A stretch of 64,000 nucleotides of DNA, taken from NCBI GenBank assembly GCA_032871835.1, contig CM065302.1:5145094-5209093 (forward strand), given 5' to 3'. The stretch comes from Dipteronia dyeriana (taxonomy: Eukaryota; Streptophyta; Magnoliopsida; Sapindales; Sapindaceae). A model generated the notes under the pieces. The model saw only the letters and a list, made by a program, of their open reading frames with translations. It searched no databases and had not been told where the DNA came from. Below, piece after piece: positions 22,786 through 34,648 of this stretch (position 1 is the first letter of the stretch; each line of letters begins with the position of its first letter). Made by a program: the position numbers and the translations under genes.

Positions 22786-23303
22786 TAAAAATAATTAAAA
22801 AATTATTCAAGATTTATAAATCAAATTTCTTCCCAGCAAAGAGAACAAGATCGGGATCTGGATAGGTGAGCGAATGGCAGCGGCGACCTGACAAACAGGT
22901 GGCAGTGGCGACCGGACGACGTGACAGTAGATCGACAAGGTACGGGAGAGGTCGGCGACAGATCTTGATAGTGCGACGGAGCAGGGTCTTCAAACGATCT
23001 CAGATCTACGGTGGACTGACGATGCTAAGTCGATGACAGAACTGGGACGTGTCGGAGACAGAACTAGATCGTGCAACGGAACTGGGTCTTCGATCGATCT
23101 TGGATCTGCAGCGGCTAAGGTCTGACGACTGGCGTTCAACTGGTGATGCAAGCGAAGTCAGCGACTGGCGAACGATGAGCTGCGGCGGCTAGGATTTCTT
23201 TACTTTTCTCAGCGGCGACTAGGGTTCAAAAGTGTTATCATCTCAGCGGCCATGTTTTGCACACCTCCATGCCACAACATATTCAGACTTTTCCACCTCA
23301 TAT

Positions 23304-23317
23304 ATTTAAAGAATTGA
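23304..23317. repeat. LINE target-site duplication, right copy
   Basis: ATATTTAAAGAATT, identical to 17107-17120. Confidence 0.85.
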
Positions 23318-23394
23318 AATGTAACATACTAACATGAAATAAAATAAATATTAATTTTTTTTCTTAATTCTAGAAATATAAGAATTAATTAAAC

Positions 23395-23530
23395 TCTATT
23401 GTCGGAGAAAGGGCTACTCCCACAAATCGGGAGAAAACTCCTCATATATGCTTATAAAATACGAATTGTGAGACTCGAACCCTTGACCACAAGGTGTGGA
23501 AGGGAGGTATACAATCATCTCTACTAAGAA
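23395..23530 (-). mobile_element. SINE-like repeat, minus orientation
   Basis: On the minus strand a box B-like GGTTCGAGTCTCAC is followed by a tail (ATATGAGGAGTTTTCTCCC...) shared with copies at 40190-40330 (minus), 40655-40840 (plus) and 52255-52440 (plus). Box A is poorly preserved. Confidence 0.4.
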
Positions 23531-24152
23531 GCGATGTGTATAATAACCATTTTTTATAATTCATATATATTATAGTAACTGAAATTTTTATAGTGATTTT
23601 GTTTTATAAAACAAATGATGATACCATTTTAAAAAAAAATGTTTAATCGAAGAATCTTCTAAACAAATTTGGTAGTATAACAGGACATAAAATAAAGGAG
23701 TTTCCAATTCCGTGGATAATAGAATAAAAATAAATACTTGATACAATCTTGATATTGAATGAAAAAAGATTTACAAACTTGTTATAATAGTTTTTACTAT
23801 TTGTTTACAAATTTCAAAAACTCTAAATTATATATATATATAATTGACAAAAAATTAAATCATAAAAATTAGCTTCTTTTTTTCTTACATCACCCACTCC
23901 TCCTTATAAGAAATTCAAATCTATATACGTTTATAAACACACGTGAGGAGTTTCCTTTACAAATTGTTGAAAATAATTATTTTCTATTATGATAACAGAT
24001 TTTCAAATCGAATATATATTATTTGATTTTGAGAGGTTCATATCAATAGTATTATAATACTTTTTATAATACTTTTAAAAAAACTTCAATTAGCACTCGA
24101 ATAATCAACGGAAATCTCAACCTTAACCATAATAATGTTTGGAACAGTGACT

Positions 24153-24390
24153 ATAAAGGGAGGGTAATTTTGTGATTCTGGATTAGATTATAGAGAAACC
24201 GGGGAGAAAGACTGCATGTAGAAATGTGTACACTCACTCTCATCGAAAGAGCCTATGAATATTCATCAAAATCATGGTGTGATCAAGATCAATTAATTAA
24301 GTGTAAGTGAAGTATAAGTGAGAAAGTAAATATCGATAATATTTTTTTTATATTTATTATATTTTTTGTATTTGAGATATTTATAGGAAA
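24153..24390. repeat. Tandem segment copy C, left part (unit type 1)
   Basis: Starts at GGGAGGGTAATTTTGTG, the point matching about 15348 in copy A and 16414 in copy B, so the GTCAAAACG portion is absent. Contains the CAAAATCATGGTGTGATC landmark near 24270. Interrupted by the inverted-repeat element at 24391. Confidence 0.65.
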
Positions 24391-24839
24391 GTGAAAATTG
24401 TGAGATATATCACATTTTTATGTGTATGTTGTAATGATGTCACCGTTTTAATAACTTAAGTTTAAAAGGCACCTATTACAGTGAACTACCCAAATTACCT
24501 TTAAATAATTTATTTTTATTCTCATTGTGCTTCTATCTACACTTTGAAAACGATAACTCTTCTCTCTCCAAAATAGTTGTCTGAAAATCGATCTACAACT
24601 CATCTCTCTCCAAAAAACTTGTCTCTCTCCAGATTCTGTTAAAAAAAATAACATATGTTTGTGATCTTCTTTTATACATTATCATATATTTCTGTGTGGT
24701 TTAACAATATATCCATTCGTTATAATTTGTTGTCTCAATCTTTGTATGAACATGTATGAACATTTAGTCTCTAGATTCTGTTCGAGACTTTTTTAAAATA
24801 CTTCGAGACTTTTTTATTAGTGTCCGAGCTATTTTGATA

Positions 24840-25720
24840 TGATTCTGATTTTTTTTATACTCGTCCAAGTTTTTTTGATTTGTCTTCGAGTTTTTTTGTC
24901 AGAAAAGCTCGAATCAAGTAAACAAAAGCTCGGGCACTTGGTAAAACAGCTCGGGCACTTGGTAAAACAGCTTGGGCACTTGGCAAAAAAGCTCGATTCG
25001 AAACTTTTTGCCAAGTGCCCGAGCTTTTTTAAACTTGGCAAAAAGTCTCAAGTCAAGTGCAAAAAAGCTCGGACACTTGGCAAAAAAGCTCGATTCGAGA
25101 CTTTTTGTCAAGTGCCCGAGCTTTTTTTTTAACTTGGTAAAAAGTCTCGAATCAAGTGTAAAAAAGCTCGGGCATTTGGTAAAACAGCTCGAACGAGCTT
25201 TTTTGCCAAGTGCCTGAGCTTTTTTGCATTTGATTCTAGACTTTTGCCAAGTGCCCGAGCTTTTTTTTAACTTGGCAAAAAGTCTCGAATCAAGTGTAAA
25301 AAAGCTCAGGCACTTGGCAAAAAAGCTCGATTCGAGACTTTTTGCCAAGTGCCAAATTAAAATCAAGTGCAAAAAAGCTTGGGCACTTGGTAAAAAAGCT
25401 CGAATCGAGCTTTTTTGCCAAGTGCCCGAGCTTTTTTTTTTTAACTTGATAAAAAGTCTCGAATCAAGTAAAAAAAAGCTCGGGCACTTGGTAAAAAAGC
25501 TCGATTCGAGACTTTTTGCCAAATGCCCGAGCTTTTTTTTAACTTGACAAAAAGTCTCGAATCAAGTGCAAAAAAGCTCGATTAGTGCCCGAGCTATTTT
25601 TAACTTGACAAAAAGTCTCGAATCAAATAAAAAAAAGCTCAGACACTTGGCAAAAAAGCTTGAACCCTTACCAAAAAAGCTTGAACCCTTACCAAAAAAG
25701 CTCGAGACTTTTACTGGGTT
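24840..25720. repeat. Array of alternating inverted-repeat units (hairpin minisatellite)
   Basis: At least six degenerate units begin with AACTTGGCAAAAAGTCTCGA at about 25032, 25131, 25269, 25443, 25541 and 25601. Each is followed by GAGCTTTTTT / AAAAAAGCTCG and GGCACTTGGC / GCCAAGTGCC arms in both orientations. Because every arm has its complement within about 30-60 bases, either strand could form serial hairpins. The long ORFs here arise from the repeat periodicity and are not treated as genes. Confidence 0.85.
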
Positions 25721-25796
25721 TGAGACTTTTACTAAAGGCTCTGAGCTTTTTGTAATTATATTTCGAACATATTAAGTACTGACTAGAAAAAAAAAA

Positions 25797-25890
25797 AGCT
25801 CTGGGGGCGCTGCCCCTTGCCCCCCTGCGAGCTGACCGGGCAGCTCGACCACCGCAAGCTCGGCGGGGAGCTCGACCCCCGACTGCGTCT
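25797..25890. other. GC-rich island inside the inverted-repeat element
   Basis: About 90 bases of strongly GC-rich DNA (GGGGGCGCTGCCCCTTGCCC and repeated GAGCTGACC / GAGCTCGACC) in otherwise AT-rich surroundings. Contains several AGCTCG motifs shared with the adjoining hairpin array. No coding signal. Confidence 0.7.
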
Positions 25891-26095
25891 GCGTAGCGTC
25901 TGAGTTTCAATAAAACTTTCTCTCTCTATTTCATAACTCTCACTGTAAAAAAATAAATCAAATATTCTAATGAAACAACTATTGGGGGCATTTTTGTCCG
26001 TTCACCATAATAGGTGTCTTTTAAACATAAGTCATAAAAAGCAGCGATAGTGTTAAAACATCACCTCCAAAAAGTGCTATTTTTTTTTTAGCCCT

Positions 26096-27000
26096 TACAG
26101 GGAATATATTCCTAAATATCTCTAATATTTTGAATGTATTGATAGTATTCCAAAAATTTTACCCATATTTCCATACTTTGAATCCGTATATTTTTATGAA
26201 AATATGATATTGACTTCTTTACCTACGAAATATGGAATCCATAGTAAATATATGTATTTTTATTTTTATTATTATTATTTGAGATACTGTGAAATTATAG
26301 AAAGACAATCAAAGTAATCCCCACTAGACATGGAAGGAAAATCTAATTAATTAACAATGATATTAATGTGATAAAAAACTAGACTGCCTTGTCAAATATA
26401 TATATTAAAAATATTGTTAAAAAATGAATACGAGTACTTTTGTATTCTAGAGTTTGAAAGTAACAGGTGTTTCTTAGATTAAAATAAGAAATTGTTTGGT
26501 AAGAAAATATAATATTAAAAAAAAAAAAAATAGATATATTATTAAAAACGTGTTTTAAATATTAAAAATTAAATTTTAAATTACCTATTTATCAAATTTA
26601 TCTTTATATCATATATGAAGCGAGTCTTTTGATATTATTATTATGTCTACAATTATTGTTATGTAATAAATCGGAGATGTTCTGACCAAATTATTTTGTT
26701 TTTATAAAAAAAAAACTGACTATTTTATTTAAAAATATTATTTTTAAACTAAAAAATAAAGTTGATTTTATATCATTATTATATTTTTCATATTCTAGAA
26801 GAATCATGTCGAAAATATCTTGGAATATCTTCGAATTTTATGAACATTGACAATACTTTTTATATTTTTATTGAAATTGTCGATTGGAATATCTTCATAT
26901 TGTATGAATATTGACAATACTTTTTATATTTTTATTCAAATTTCTAAAAAATTGGATCACCGATATCTTTAATGAAATCAATATTTAATGTATATCAATT
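26096..27000. repeat. Tandem segment copy C, right part
   Basis: Resumes with the second target-like 9-mer and GGAATATATTCCTAAATATCTC. Contains GAGATACTGTG near 26280 and the type-1 3' part (26340-26960), closely similar to 15540-16120. Confidence 0.7.
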
Positions 27001-27493
27001 TAATACATTATCCATTTTTTTGTGTCAAAACGCTGTCGTTTTTCATCTATTTGACTCGCTACTTTATCAGCTTGACCCTTGACTACTTACTCGAAAAGAC
27101 TTTTAATGCGTTGTCTAATGAAAAGGAAATCTGATTTGATCGGACGGTTGGGAGGGAGTTATGGATTTGGACGGTGCACGAAAAAGTGGAATATACTGGA
27201 ATTTCCTTGGTCAAATTTTCCCACTTTACGAAAACACCCTTGTGATTTCTATATTTTACAAGTATTTTCAAGTGGTTTCGCCGGTTATTGGTGACAAAAG
27301 AAAGGGTAATTTTGTCCCCGTGAGAGATTCTAGATTAAATCATAGAGAAATCAGGGAAAATGATTGCACGTAGAAATATATGTACACGTACTCGTAGAAA
27401 GAGCTTATGAATATTCATCAAAACCATGGTGCGATCAAAATCAATTAATTACGGAAATAAAGAAGTAAATATCGATAATATTTTCTATATACC
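27001..27493. repeat. Tandem segment copy D, left part (unit type 2)
   Basis: Carries GTCAAAACGCTGTCG (27024), the GGACGGTGCACGAAAAAG block (27170) and CAAAACCATGGTGCGATC (27418), closely matching copy B 16191-16560. Ends with the 5-bp ATACC (27489-27493) that borders the retrotransposon. Confidence 0.75.
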
Positions 27494-28360
27494 TGTTGTA
27501 TGTAAATTTTATCAAGCATACACGTCATTGACAGGAAGGAAAAAATAGCTAGGTGTATGTTTAGATGGGCATCCGGAAAATATCTTACAAGGTATCATTA
27601 AAGAGGAGCAAGCCCGAGTAAGCATATACCGAATAAAGACCTACTCGGGATCAGTTAACAACACTCGAGACTGGTTAAAATAACGCTTTCACTCGGGCTC
27701 ATACGGCACTACTCGGGACCATCTGATATTATTCTTACTCGGGAGTAAATACAACTCGAATAAGAACTTATCATACAGGTTAAGTCGTTAAATACGCAAA
27801 GATATCTGTCATGAAGGAATCCCAAATAATGGACCTTTAAGTTAGAAGAGTCCCCCAATTAGGAAACAACTTGATTTCTTTTCGAAGACTACATTCTTAT
27901 AAGGAAACAAGTCAAATTGAACTACACTACTAGAATCTCACTCAATTTCCATAAGAGACTGCGAAACAGGAAAGAAGACAAATCAACCTCGAGCAAGTAA
28001 CCAAATCACAATTAAATACAAATATCTTGTATTACTTGTACAAAGCAGATTAAGGTTCTATAAGCATATAAATAGACCCATAATCTTGTTCGAAAAGAGA
28101 CAGGCAATATAGCATACAGTAATCACAAATAATGCAGAGAGAAAAAGGGAGATCGAGAGCTTGTAAAAACATCTTATTCTCTTAGTGGATTTTGGCTTGG
28201 TTGATCTTTCAACCACCCGTGGATGTTTCTCCGACCATCGGAGTTTTACCACATAAAACTTGTCTTTGTTACTCTCTCTGCATCTCTTTCTCTTTGAATC
28301 AATAGCCAAAATCCAGTCCTTGTTGGCTTTTCTGGCATAATCCAGAAAACGACGTCAACA
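27494..28360 (+). repeat. 5' LTR of the Ty3/gypsy element (867 bp)
   Basis: TGTTGTATG start and GACGTCAACA end, bordered left by ATACC. Contains several ACTCGGG motifs and, near 28070, the AAGCATATAAATAGACCC stretch, a likely TATA box. The short ORFs inside are not genes. Confidence 0.95.
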
Positions 28361-28362
28361 AT

Positions 28363-28380
28363 TGGCGCTAGAAGGAGGGG
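28363..28380 (+). other. Primer binding site of the Ty3/gypsy element
   Basis: TGGCGCTAGAAGGAGGGG starts two bases after the 5' LTR, the expected place for a tRNA primer site, and has the obligatory TGG start. I cannot assign the tRNA from memory. Confidence 0.7.
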
Positions 28381-28408
28381 CTCAAACCTCCGAACTTGTT
28401 AGAAAGCA

Positions 28409-30784
28409 ATGGCTGGAAGCAGAAGTAGTTCAGGGAATGGCCAAAGATCACAAGGCGATTTCCATACTGGCAACACGTCACAAAATCCTGCAGCAAACAC
28501 AGAAAACCAACCTGCGCACCTGGCAGGGATCCAGTAAGTTCCTCTAACCAGCAGAGATCTTACGATGCGTTTCCAAGAGGCCCTGCAACAATTGGTGACG
28601 GACGCAACAAAGAAAGGGATTGACTTACTGGCCGCAGGAGCGCATACTCCCAATCCTCCACCCACGAGGCTCCGTTCAATGGTGGTAGAACCAGGAATAA
28701 CTATGCCAGAAACCAGAAGGAACTCTTCCCCAATCAATCTGGTTGGGCAGAAAACACTAGAGGAGGAGAATCACCAAAAGCTGGATCGCAATCAAACAGT
28801 ACGTGCCAGACATCGTAAATACGATCGGCGTAGAGGACGATCATCATCAGAAGACAGTGATCAACACCATCGTAAACGTCAGCATGGAGTCACACGAGGG
28901 TTCCAGCATCAGAGTGAAGAATTTGAGGAAAGAATGACAGTCACCCAACGATTCAACCATCAAGGAAGCCCGGTAGGTGATAGAGATATTACAATCCAGA
29001 GCCTAACTCGAGAAGTAGAGAATAATAGGCGACAGATGGACGCACTTGTCAGACTTTACGGTTGCAACGATCTATCCGACGATGACTCCGACAGTCCATT
29101 TACCAGGGAAATTTTACGGACCCCTTTTCCAGAAAGATTCAGGATGCCACATGTGGAACAATTCAAAAAAGATAGAGATCCAAAGGAGCACGTTAGACGC
29201 TATAAAAGTGCCATGGCTCAATATGCCCGCAGTGACCCCCTGTTGTGTCTCAACTTTCCACAAAAACTTGGGGACACAGGCTCAAAATGGTTCGGAAGAC
29301 TACCCCCGGCAAGCATCGGAAATTTCAGCTAGTTGAGCAGGAGCTTCTCAAGGCAATTCCTGAGCAACGTTCACAGAAAGAAGTCGGTGGCCTACCTCTC
29401 TCAATTAAAACAGGGGAAGGACGAGTCATTAAAAAAATACTTGGGCCGGTTTGGCCAAGCAGTATCAGAGATTGGCAGCGCTAATGATGAAGCCATTATT
29501 GCTGCCTTCACCAATAACTTGCAGAATGGACGATTATCCTTCGATTTGAGAAGAGCGCGACTGACAAGGTATGCCGACATGATGGATATGGCGGGAGGAT
29601 ACGCTCTGGCTGAGGAAGAAGAGTTAGCTACAGGAGGAAGCTATATGCATGGAGGAAAGCCCGAACAGAGGAATACCGAATCCAAGGGGCAGAATCAAAA
29701 AGGAAAACAGAAAGGGAACAGCAAGGAGAAAAATAAGGATGGGGGTAATGGGCGCAACGCCGAACGGTCCATTGAGAAATACCGCGGCAGATATACCAAT
29801 TACACCCCTCTTCGGAAGAAACAAGAAGAAATTCTAGCCATCCTGGAAGAAAAGAATATGGTACAAGAACCGCGACGACAATCATAGTTAGCACGGAGAG
29901 ATACAACCAAGTATTGCAGGTTTCATAAAGAGACCGGGCATGAAACTTCAAAGTGTTTTCAGCTTAGAGATTACATAGAAACCCTTATTCAGGAAGGGCA
30001 CCTGCGGGATGTAATCTTAAAAAAAAACGAGAGATCGAAAGTCAAGAAAGCCAAGGCTGATCACAACTCTAGTCAAAACCGAAGAGCCAGCTCCGAAGCC
30101 AATCAAGTAATACATACAATCTTCAGAGGACCTTCTACTGGGAGGAGCAACCGAGAAAGGACTCAGGAAGTCTGAGAAGCAGTAGAAGCAAGGAATAACT
30201 TCGACGTGAATTCGGTTGAACCAGACCCGAAGAGAGTAAAGGAAGGATGGGACCCGATAGTCTTCACGGAGGCAGATTCCCACGACGTCGATGTTCGACC
30301 TAATGACGCTTTGGTTATAAGCGCCCGGATTGGCCATAAGGAAGTCCGGAGAATTTTAATAGATAATGGAAGTTCAGCAGACATCTTAAGTGTGGCCGTA
30401 TACGACCAGCTAAGATTGGACCGAAAAGATTTATAGTCTTTCCATACTCCATTAAGAGGATTTGGGGGAATAGAAGTCAGGTCACTCGGGACGGCCATAT
30501 TACCTGTGAAGATCGGAACGGCACCATGCCAGAGGACTGTCTTGCTCGACTTCGTGGTAGTTGATTTGGATAATTGGCCGTATAATGAGTTATTGGGTCG
30601 GCCATTCCTGAATAAAACAAGAGCCGTGACGGCCATTTACGCATTAATGATCAAGTTCCCAACAGAACAAGGGGTTGGGATAGTCAAGGGATCCAAAGAG
30701 ATGGGCCGAAGAGCAAACCTGTCGGTATACAGAGACAAGCATGATGCCGAACAAGTGTGCACCCTAATGCAACCAAATGAGTGA
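28409..30784 (+). pseudogene. gag-protease of the Ty3/gypsy element, broken by in-frame stops
   Basis: One continuous frame from ATG 28409, interrupted by stops at 28535, 29330, 29885, near 30174 and 30434 without frame change. The capsid-like region is around 29130-29600 (DRDPKEHVRRYKSAMAQY, SLKKYLGRFGQAVSEIG). A nucleocapsid-like zinc-binding stretch at about 29912-29960 reads YCRFHKETGHETSKC. The aspartic protease at about 30330-30400 has the Tat-type active site ILIDNGSSADIL. Almost all stops sit where relatives have Gln or Arg codons. Assembles particles and matures the polyprotein in live relatives. Confidence 0.9.
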
Positions 30785-33700
30785 AGAATCCTTGTCATTC
30801 GAACGAGATCCAAGGGAGGGCTCGAATGAATACAAGACAGAAGTGGTCAAAATACTACTCGAAGAAGACAAACCAAACAGGAAAGTCAAGATCGAGGCCA
30901 ACTTGGAAGAAAAAATCAAGCGAGAATTGACCAATTTGCTCAGAGAATACAAAGATGTATTCGTCTGGAGTCACGAAGATATGATCGGAATAGATGCCCG
31001 AATAATATCCCACCACCTCGCAGTTAGCCCGAATGCCAAACCGGTAGTACAAAAGAGAAGATCGTTCAATCCTGAAAGAAGTCAAGCAATCAAACAAGAG
31101 GTGGAAAAGCTACAAGCGACGGGATCAATCAGAGAAGTAAGCTACCCCCAGTAGGTCGCCAACGTAGTTCTCATCCAGAAGAAAAATGGGCAATGGAGGA
31201 TGTGCGTAGATTTCACGGATCTAAACAAGGCATGTCCAAAGGACAGCTTCCCACTCCCAAGAATAGATCAGCTGGTGGACGCCACAGCAGGTCATGAATT
31301 GCTCAGCTTCATGGACGCTTACTCGGGATACAATCAGATCCGGATGAACAAAACTGATGAAGAAAAAACAACTTTCACAACAGATCAGGGTTTTATTGCT
31401 ACACAGTAATGCCCTTCGGTTTAAAAAATGCAAGAGCCATATACCAAAGGTTGGTCAACAAGATCTTCACTCGGCAAATAGGAAGGAATATGGAAGTGTA
31501 CATTGATGACATGTTGACTAAAAGCGTCTCAGCAGATGACCATGTCCGCGACCTCAGAGAGACATTTGATGTATTAAGAAGATATCAGATGAAATTAAAC
31601 CCAAGAAAATGTTTATTCGGAGTCCACTCGGGAAGATTCTTGGGTTTTCAAGTCCATCAAATAGGAATCGAAGTTAATCCAGAGAAGATCCAGGATTTGC
31701 AACAAATGACTTCACCTAAAACATTGAAAGAGGTACAACGCTTAACAGGGTGTTTAGCCTCCTTGGGAAGATTCATCTCAAAGGCTACAGACAGGTGCGC
31801 GTCTTTCTTCAAAGTAATCAAAAAAGGGAAAGGCCTGGAGTGGAATAAAGAGTGCGAGCATGCATTTTTAAAAATAAAAGAATACTTGGGGCAATCTCTC
31901 ATCCTCTCAAAACCATAAAAAGGGGAAATACTTCAACTGTATCTATCAATGACGGAGCTCGCAGGAAGTTCAGTTCTAGTCAGGATAGAAAATGGAGTGT
32001 AGAAACCAGTGTATTATACAAGCAAGGCACTCCTACAGGCCGAGACCAGATACTCACAGGCAGAGAAGATAGCCTTAGCATTGGTTTCAGCAGCAAAAAA
32101 GCTGAGACCATACTTTCAGGCTCATACGATCCAGGTTCTCACCAATTGCCCATTAAGATAAATCTTACAAAAACCAGAGATATCAGGAAGACTTACTAAA
32201 TGGGCAATCGAATTGAGTGAATTCGATATTCATTATGTCCCCAGAACTTCCCTCAAAGGACAAACGGTGGCAGACTTCATAGCCGAGTTCACAGAACCAA
32301 ACCTGGAAGCAAAAAGACTGTTGGATAAAAATTTCCCATGGAAATTATATGTTGATGGTTCTTCAAACACTCATGGCAGCGGGGCAGGGATCGTAGTTCG
32401 CACCCCAGAAGGAGATGATGTTGAATGTGCCATGAGATTTGATTTCAAAGCAACCAATAATCAGGCCGAATACGAGGCATTGTTAGCTGGACTCAGAGTT
32501 TGCATAGCTCTTGGGGCAGATGAAGTGGAGATATTCAGCGATTCACAGGTAGTTGTCAACCAGGTTATGGATGAATACTAGGCTAAAGATGAAGGAATGG
32601 TCGCCTACCGTGACATCGCAAAACAGCTCCTCCAAAAATTTAAAGAATACAAGATCGCTCAGATCCCCAGAGAAGAAAATGAAAATGCAGACGCTTTATC
32701 TAAATTAGCATCAGTAACAACCTCAATCAGACCAAAAACCATTCCAGTTGCACACCTCCTTAAACCGAGTACGGCTTAACTTAAGCATTTAAAAATTTTA
32801 GAAATCCGAACACCGCAAGACGGTTTGATGGTCTAGCTGAGAAGGTTCCTGGAAGAAGGCATACTCCCGGAAGATCCGGTATTAGCAAAGCGCATCAGGT
32901 ATCGATCGACTAGGTACACCATGATCGGAGGAAAATTATACTGAAGAGGGTTTTCTCTAGTTCTCCAGATATGTATACCGGAAGGAGATGCACATCGAGT
33001 ACTTCAAGAGATCCACAGAGGAGTTTGCGAGAACCACACTGGAGGTAGGAGTCTGGCGCATAAGGTACTCAGACAAGGCTATTATTGGCCTAGACTTTTC
33101 TCAGATGCACAGCAATGATCGGAAAGTTGCAATACCTGTCAAAGAATTGCCAACGATATCCGATAACCCCCAGAAAAGCTCAGAAATTTCACTGCCCAGT
33201 GACCATTCGCCATGTGGGGCCTAGACCTGATCGGGCCAATGCCAGCTGGAACAGGGGGTGGAGCGAAGCACGCCATAGTAGCTGTCGATTATTTCACAAA
33301 ATGGGCCGAAGCTGAAGCGTTGGTGCATATCACGGAAGCCAACACCATAAATTTTGTAAAGAAAAACATACTCTACAGGTTTGAAATTCTGGACACTATA
33401 ATCACCGACAATGGCACTCAGTTTGATAACCAAAGGTTCAGACAATTGTGCGAGAAATATCATATTGCTAACTGCTATGCAACACCAGCCCATCCACAAA
33501 CAAACGGGCAAGTAGAAGCAGTAAATAAAATTATCAAGCACACTATCAAAGAAAAATTAGATGACAAAAAAGGAAGTTGGGTTGAAAAGCTTCCTGAAGT
33601 ATTGTGGGCATATCGGACGACAGCAAGGACTTCAACAGGAGAAACTCCGTTCAGCCTAGCATTCGGAATAGAAGCTTTCATCCCCATAGAAACATCGTAT

Positions 33701-34063
33701 GCGTTCCCCTGGGTCAGGCTATATGATGAAGAACAAAACATTGATACACTGCTACAAAGTTTGGATGAACTAGAAGAAACAAGGGAAAAGTCCCGAATAA
33801 GAAATACAGCTTATCAACAAAGAGTGGCACGCCATTACAACTCTCGTGTTCGGATCAGAAAATTTCAGTTAAGAGACCTGGTGCTCAGGAATGTGTCATT
33901 GAACACAAAGAATAGAGCCGCAGGATCCCTGGCTGACAAATGGGAAAGTCCATACAAGATCGAGGGGATAGCTGGCCATGGAGCTTATTGGATTGCTCGA
34001 CCCAATGGAGGGGTGTTACCCCGACCGTGCAATGCTCAATATCTGAAGATTTTCTATCCTTAA
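30777..34063 (+). pseudogene. pol of the Ty3/gypsy element: RT, RNase H, second RNase H, integrase
   Basis: Begins overlapping the end of gag-pro in another frame. Reverse transcriptase: KACPKDSFPLPRID near 31230, FMDAYSGYNQI near 31310, MPFGLKNA near 31410, active site YIDDM near 31500. First RNase H around 31920-32200 (KPVYYTSKAL), with stops. Second, archaeal-like RNase H around 32340-32720: LYVDGSSN, NQAEYEALLAGL, EIFSDSQVV, ENADALSKLAS. Integrase has an HHCC-like zinc part near 32990-33130 and a catalytic core from 33212 (VDYFTKWAE, TDNGTQFD, GQVEAVNK), ending YLKIFYP at 34063. One frameshift near 31390 and about ten stops inactivate it. The integrase core itself is open. Confidence 0.92.
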
Positions 34064-34648
34064 AATATATATTTATATTAAATATTTTATTCTTTTTCTA
34101 GTCATGACAGTATTAGTCAGAATAAATATTAAAACTGTAATATTAATCTTTGTTGATTTTTTACAGTAATAAATAAAACTAGGAATTTCTAAAAGGAAAT
34201 CACCTAACTCGAGATTTCCAAAAAGCATATGACAATAAGAAATGGAAAAGCATGATAATAAGAACATGCAAATAGAATTCTCGGGACCATCAAATCCCGA
34301 AAGGGCGGAAAAGCTCGTAGGAGCATGCCAGCCGAGCAGGGTCAAAATGGCCTTCGTAAAAAGGCAAACCCGATGCACCAGGCTGAAAAAATGCTCGGGA
34401 CGCTATCGGGAGAAATTTTGGTGAATTGCGTAGCTGTGTTGAAGCAACTTTTTTTTTTTTAAAAAAAAAAAAGCTCAACGATTCTGCAGACGCTTGCGCA
34501 TAAAAACTAGGAAGACGTCCTTGGTATTGCGTAAGGACTCGAACGCATAATCATGGTGAGCCTTGATATGACGTTCGGGTAGCAACCGGGTATGAAACAT
34601 AAGTGCAAACTTTCCTGTTTCAAGATGACTCGGTTAATAATAAAGAAG

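Larger units (their letters stand above)
17121..23303 (-). mobile_element. Non-LTR retrotransposon (L1-type LINE), near full length, dead
   Basis: 6.2-kb element read on the minus strand. It starts with a G/C-richer 5' leader (about 22800-23300), followed by ORF1, ORF2 and a 3' end with a short A-tract (T run at 17121-17126 on plus). Exact 14-bp target duplications flank it, and an empty site in a paralogous copy confirms both ends. ORF1 and ORF2 are broken by stops and frameshifts. Domain order is RRM-like/zinc knuckle gag, endonuclease, reverse transcriptase, zf-RVT and RNase H, the layout of plant L1-type LINEs that have an RNase H. Confidence 0.92.
23304..24152. repeat. Tandem segment copy B, right part
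   Basis: Continues copy B after the LINE, beginning with the second 14-bp target copy. Matches 40069-40870 and 41785-41860 of copy D: GTAACATGAAATAAAAT, AACAAATGATGA, CATAATAATGTTTGGAACAG. It carries two SINE-like pieces, one minus (23395-23530, box B GGTTCGAGTCTCAC) and one plus (23885-24060). Confidence 0.7.
24391..26095. mobile_element. Mutator-like or foldback element with inverted-repeat minisatellite core
   Basis: 1.7-kb insertion in copy C. Its ends are imperfect inverted repeats of about 100 bp, best seen as TTTAAAAGGCACCTATTA on the left (about 24460) and, reverse complemented, TTTAAAAGACACCTATTA on the right (about 26015). It is flanked by a 9-bp near duplication, TATAGGAAA (24382-24390) and TACAGGGAA (26096-26104); 9 bp is the Mutator size. 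Joining the flanks restores the GATATTTATAGGAAATATATTCC arrangement intact in copies B (16640) and D (39605). No transposase. The interior is a hairpin-rich array plus a GC-rich island. Confidence 0.6.

Noticed and set aside
24914..25522. 202-aa minus-strand ORF and the related plus-strand ORFs rich in KCPSFF / KKLGHL repeats
   Set aside because: The frames come from the hairpin minisatellite, are open on both strands because its units are inverted repeats, and have no protein-like character.
28058..28309. 83-aa minus ORF with a hydrophobic segment, repeated at 39284-39478
   Set aside because: It lies inside both LTRs of the gypsy element and is an antisense shadow, truncated in the second copy.
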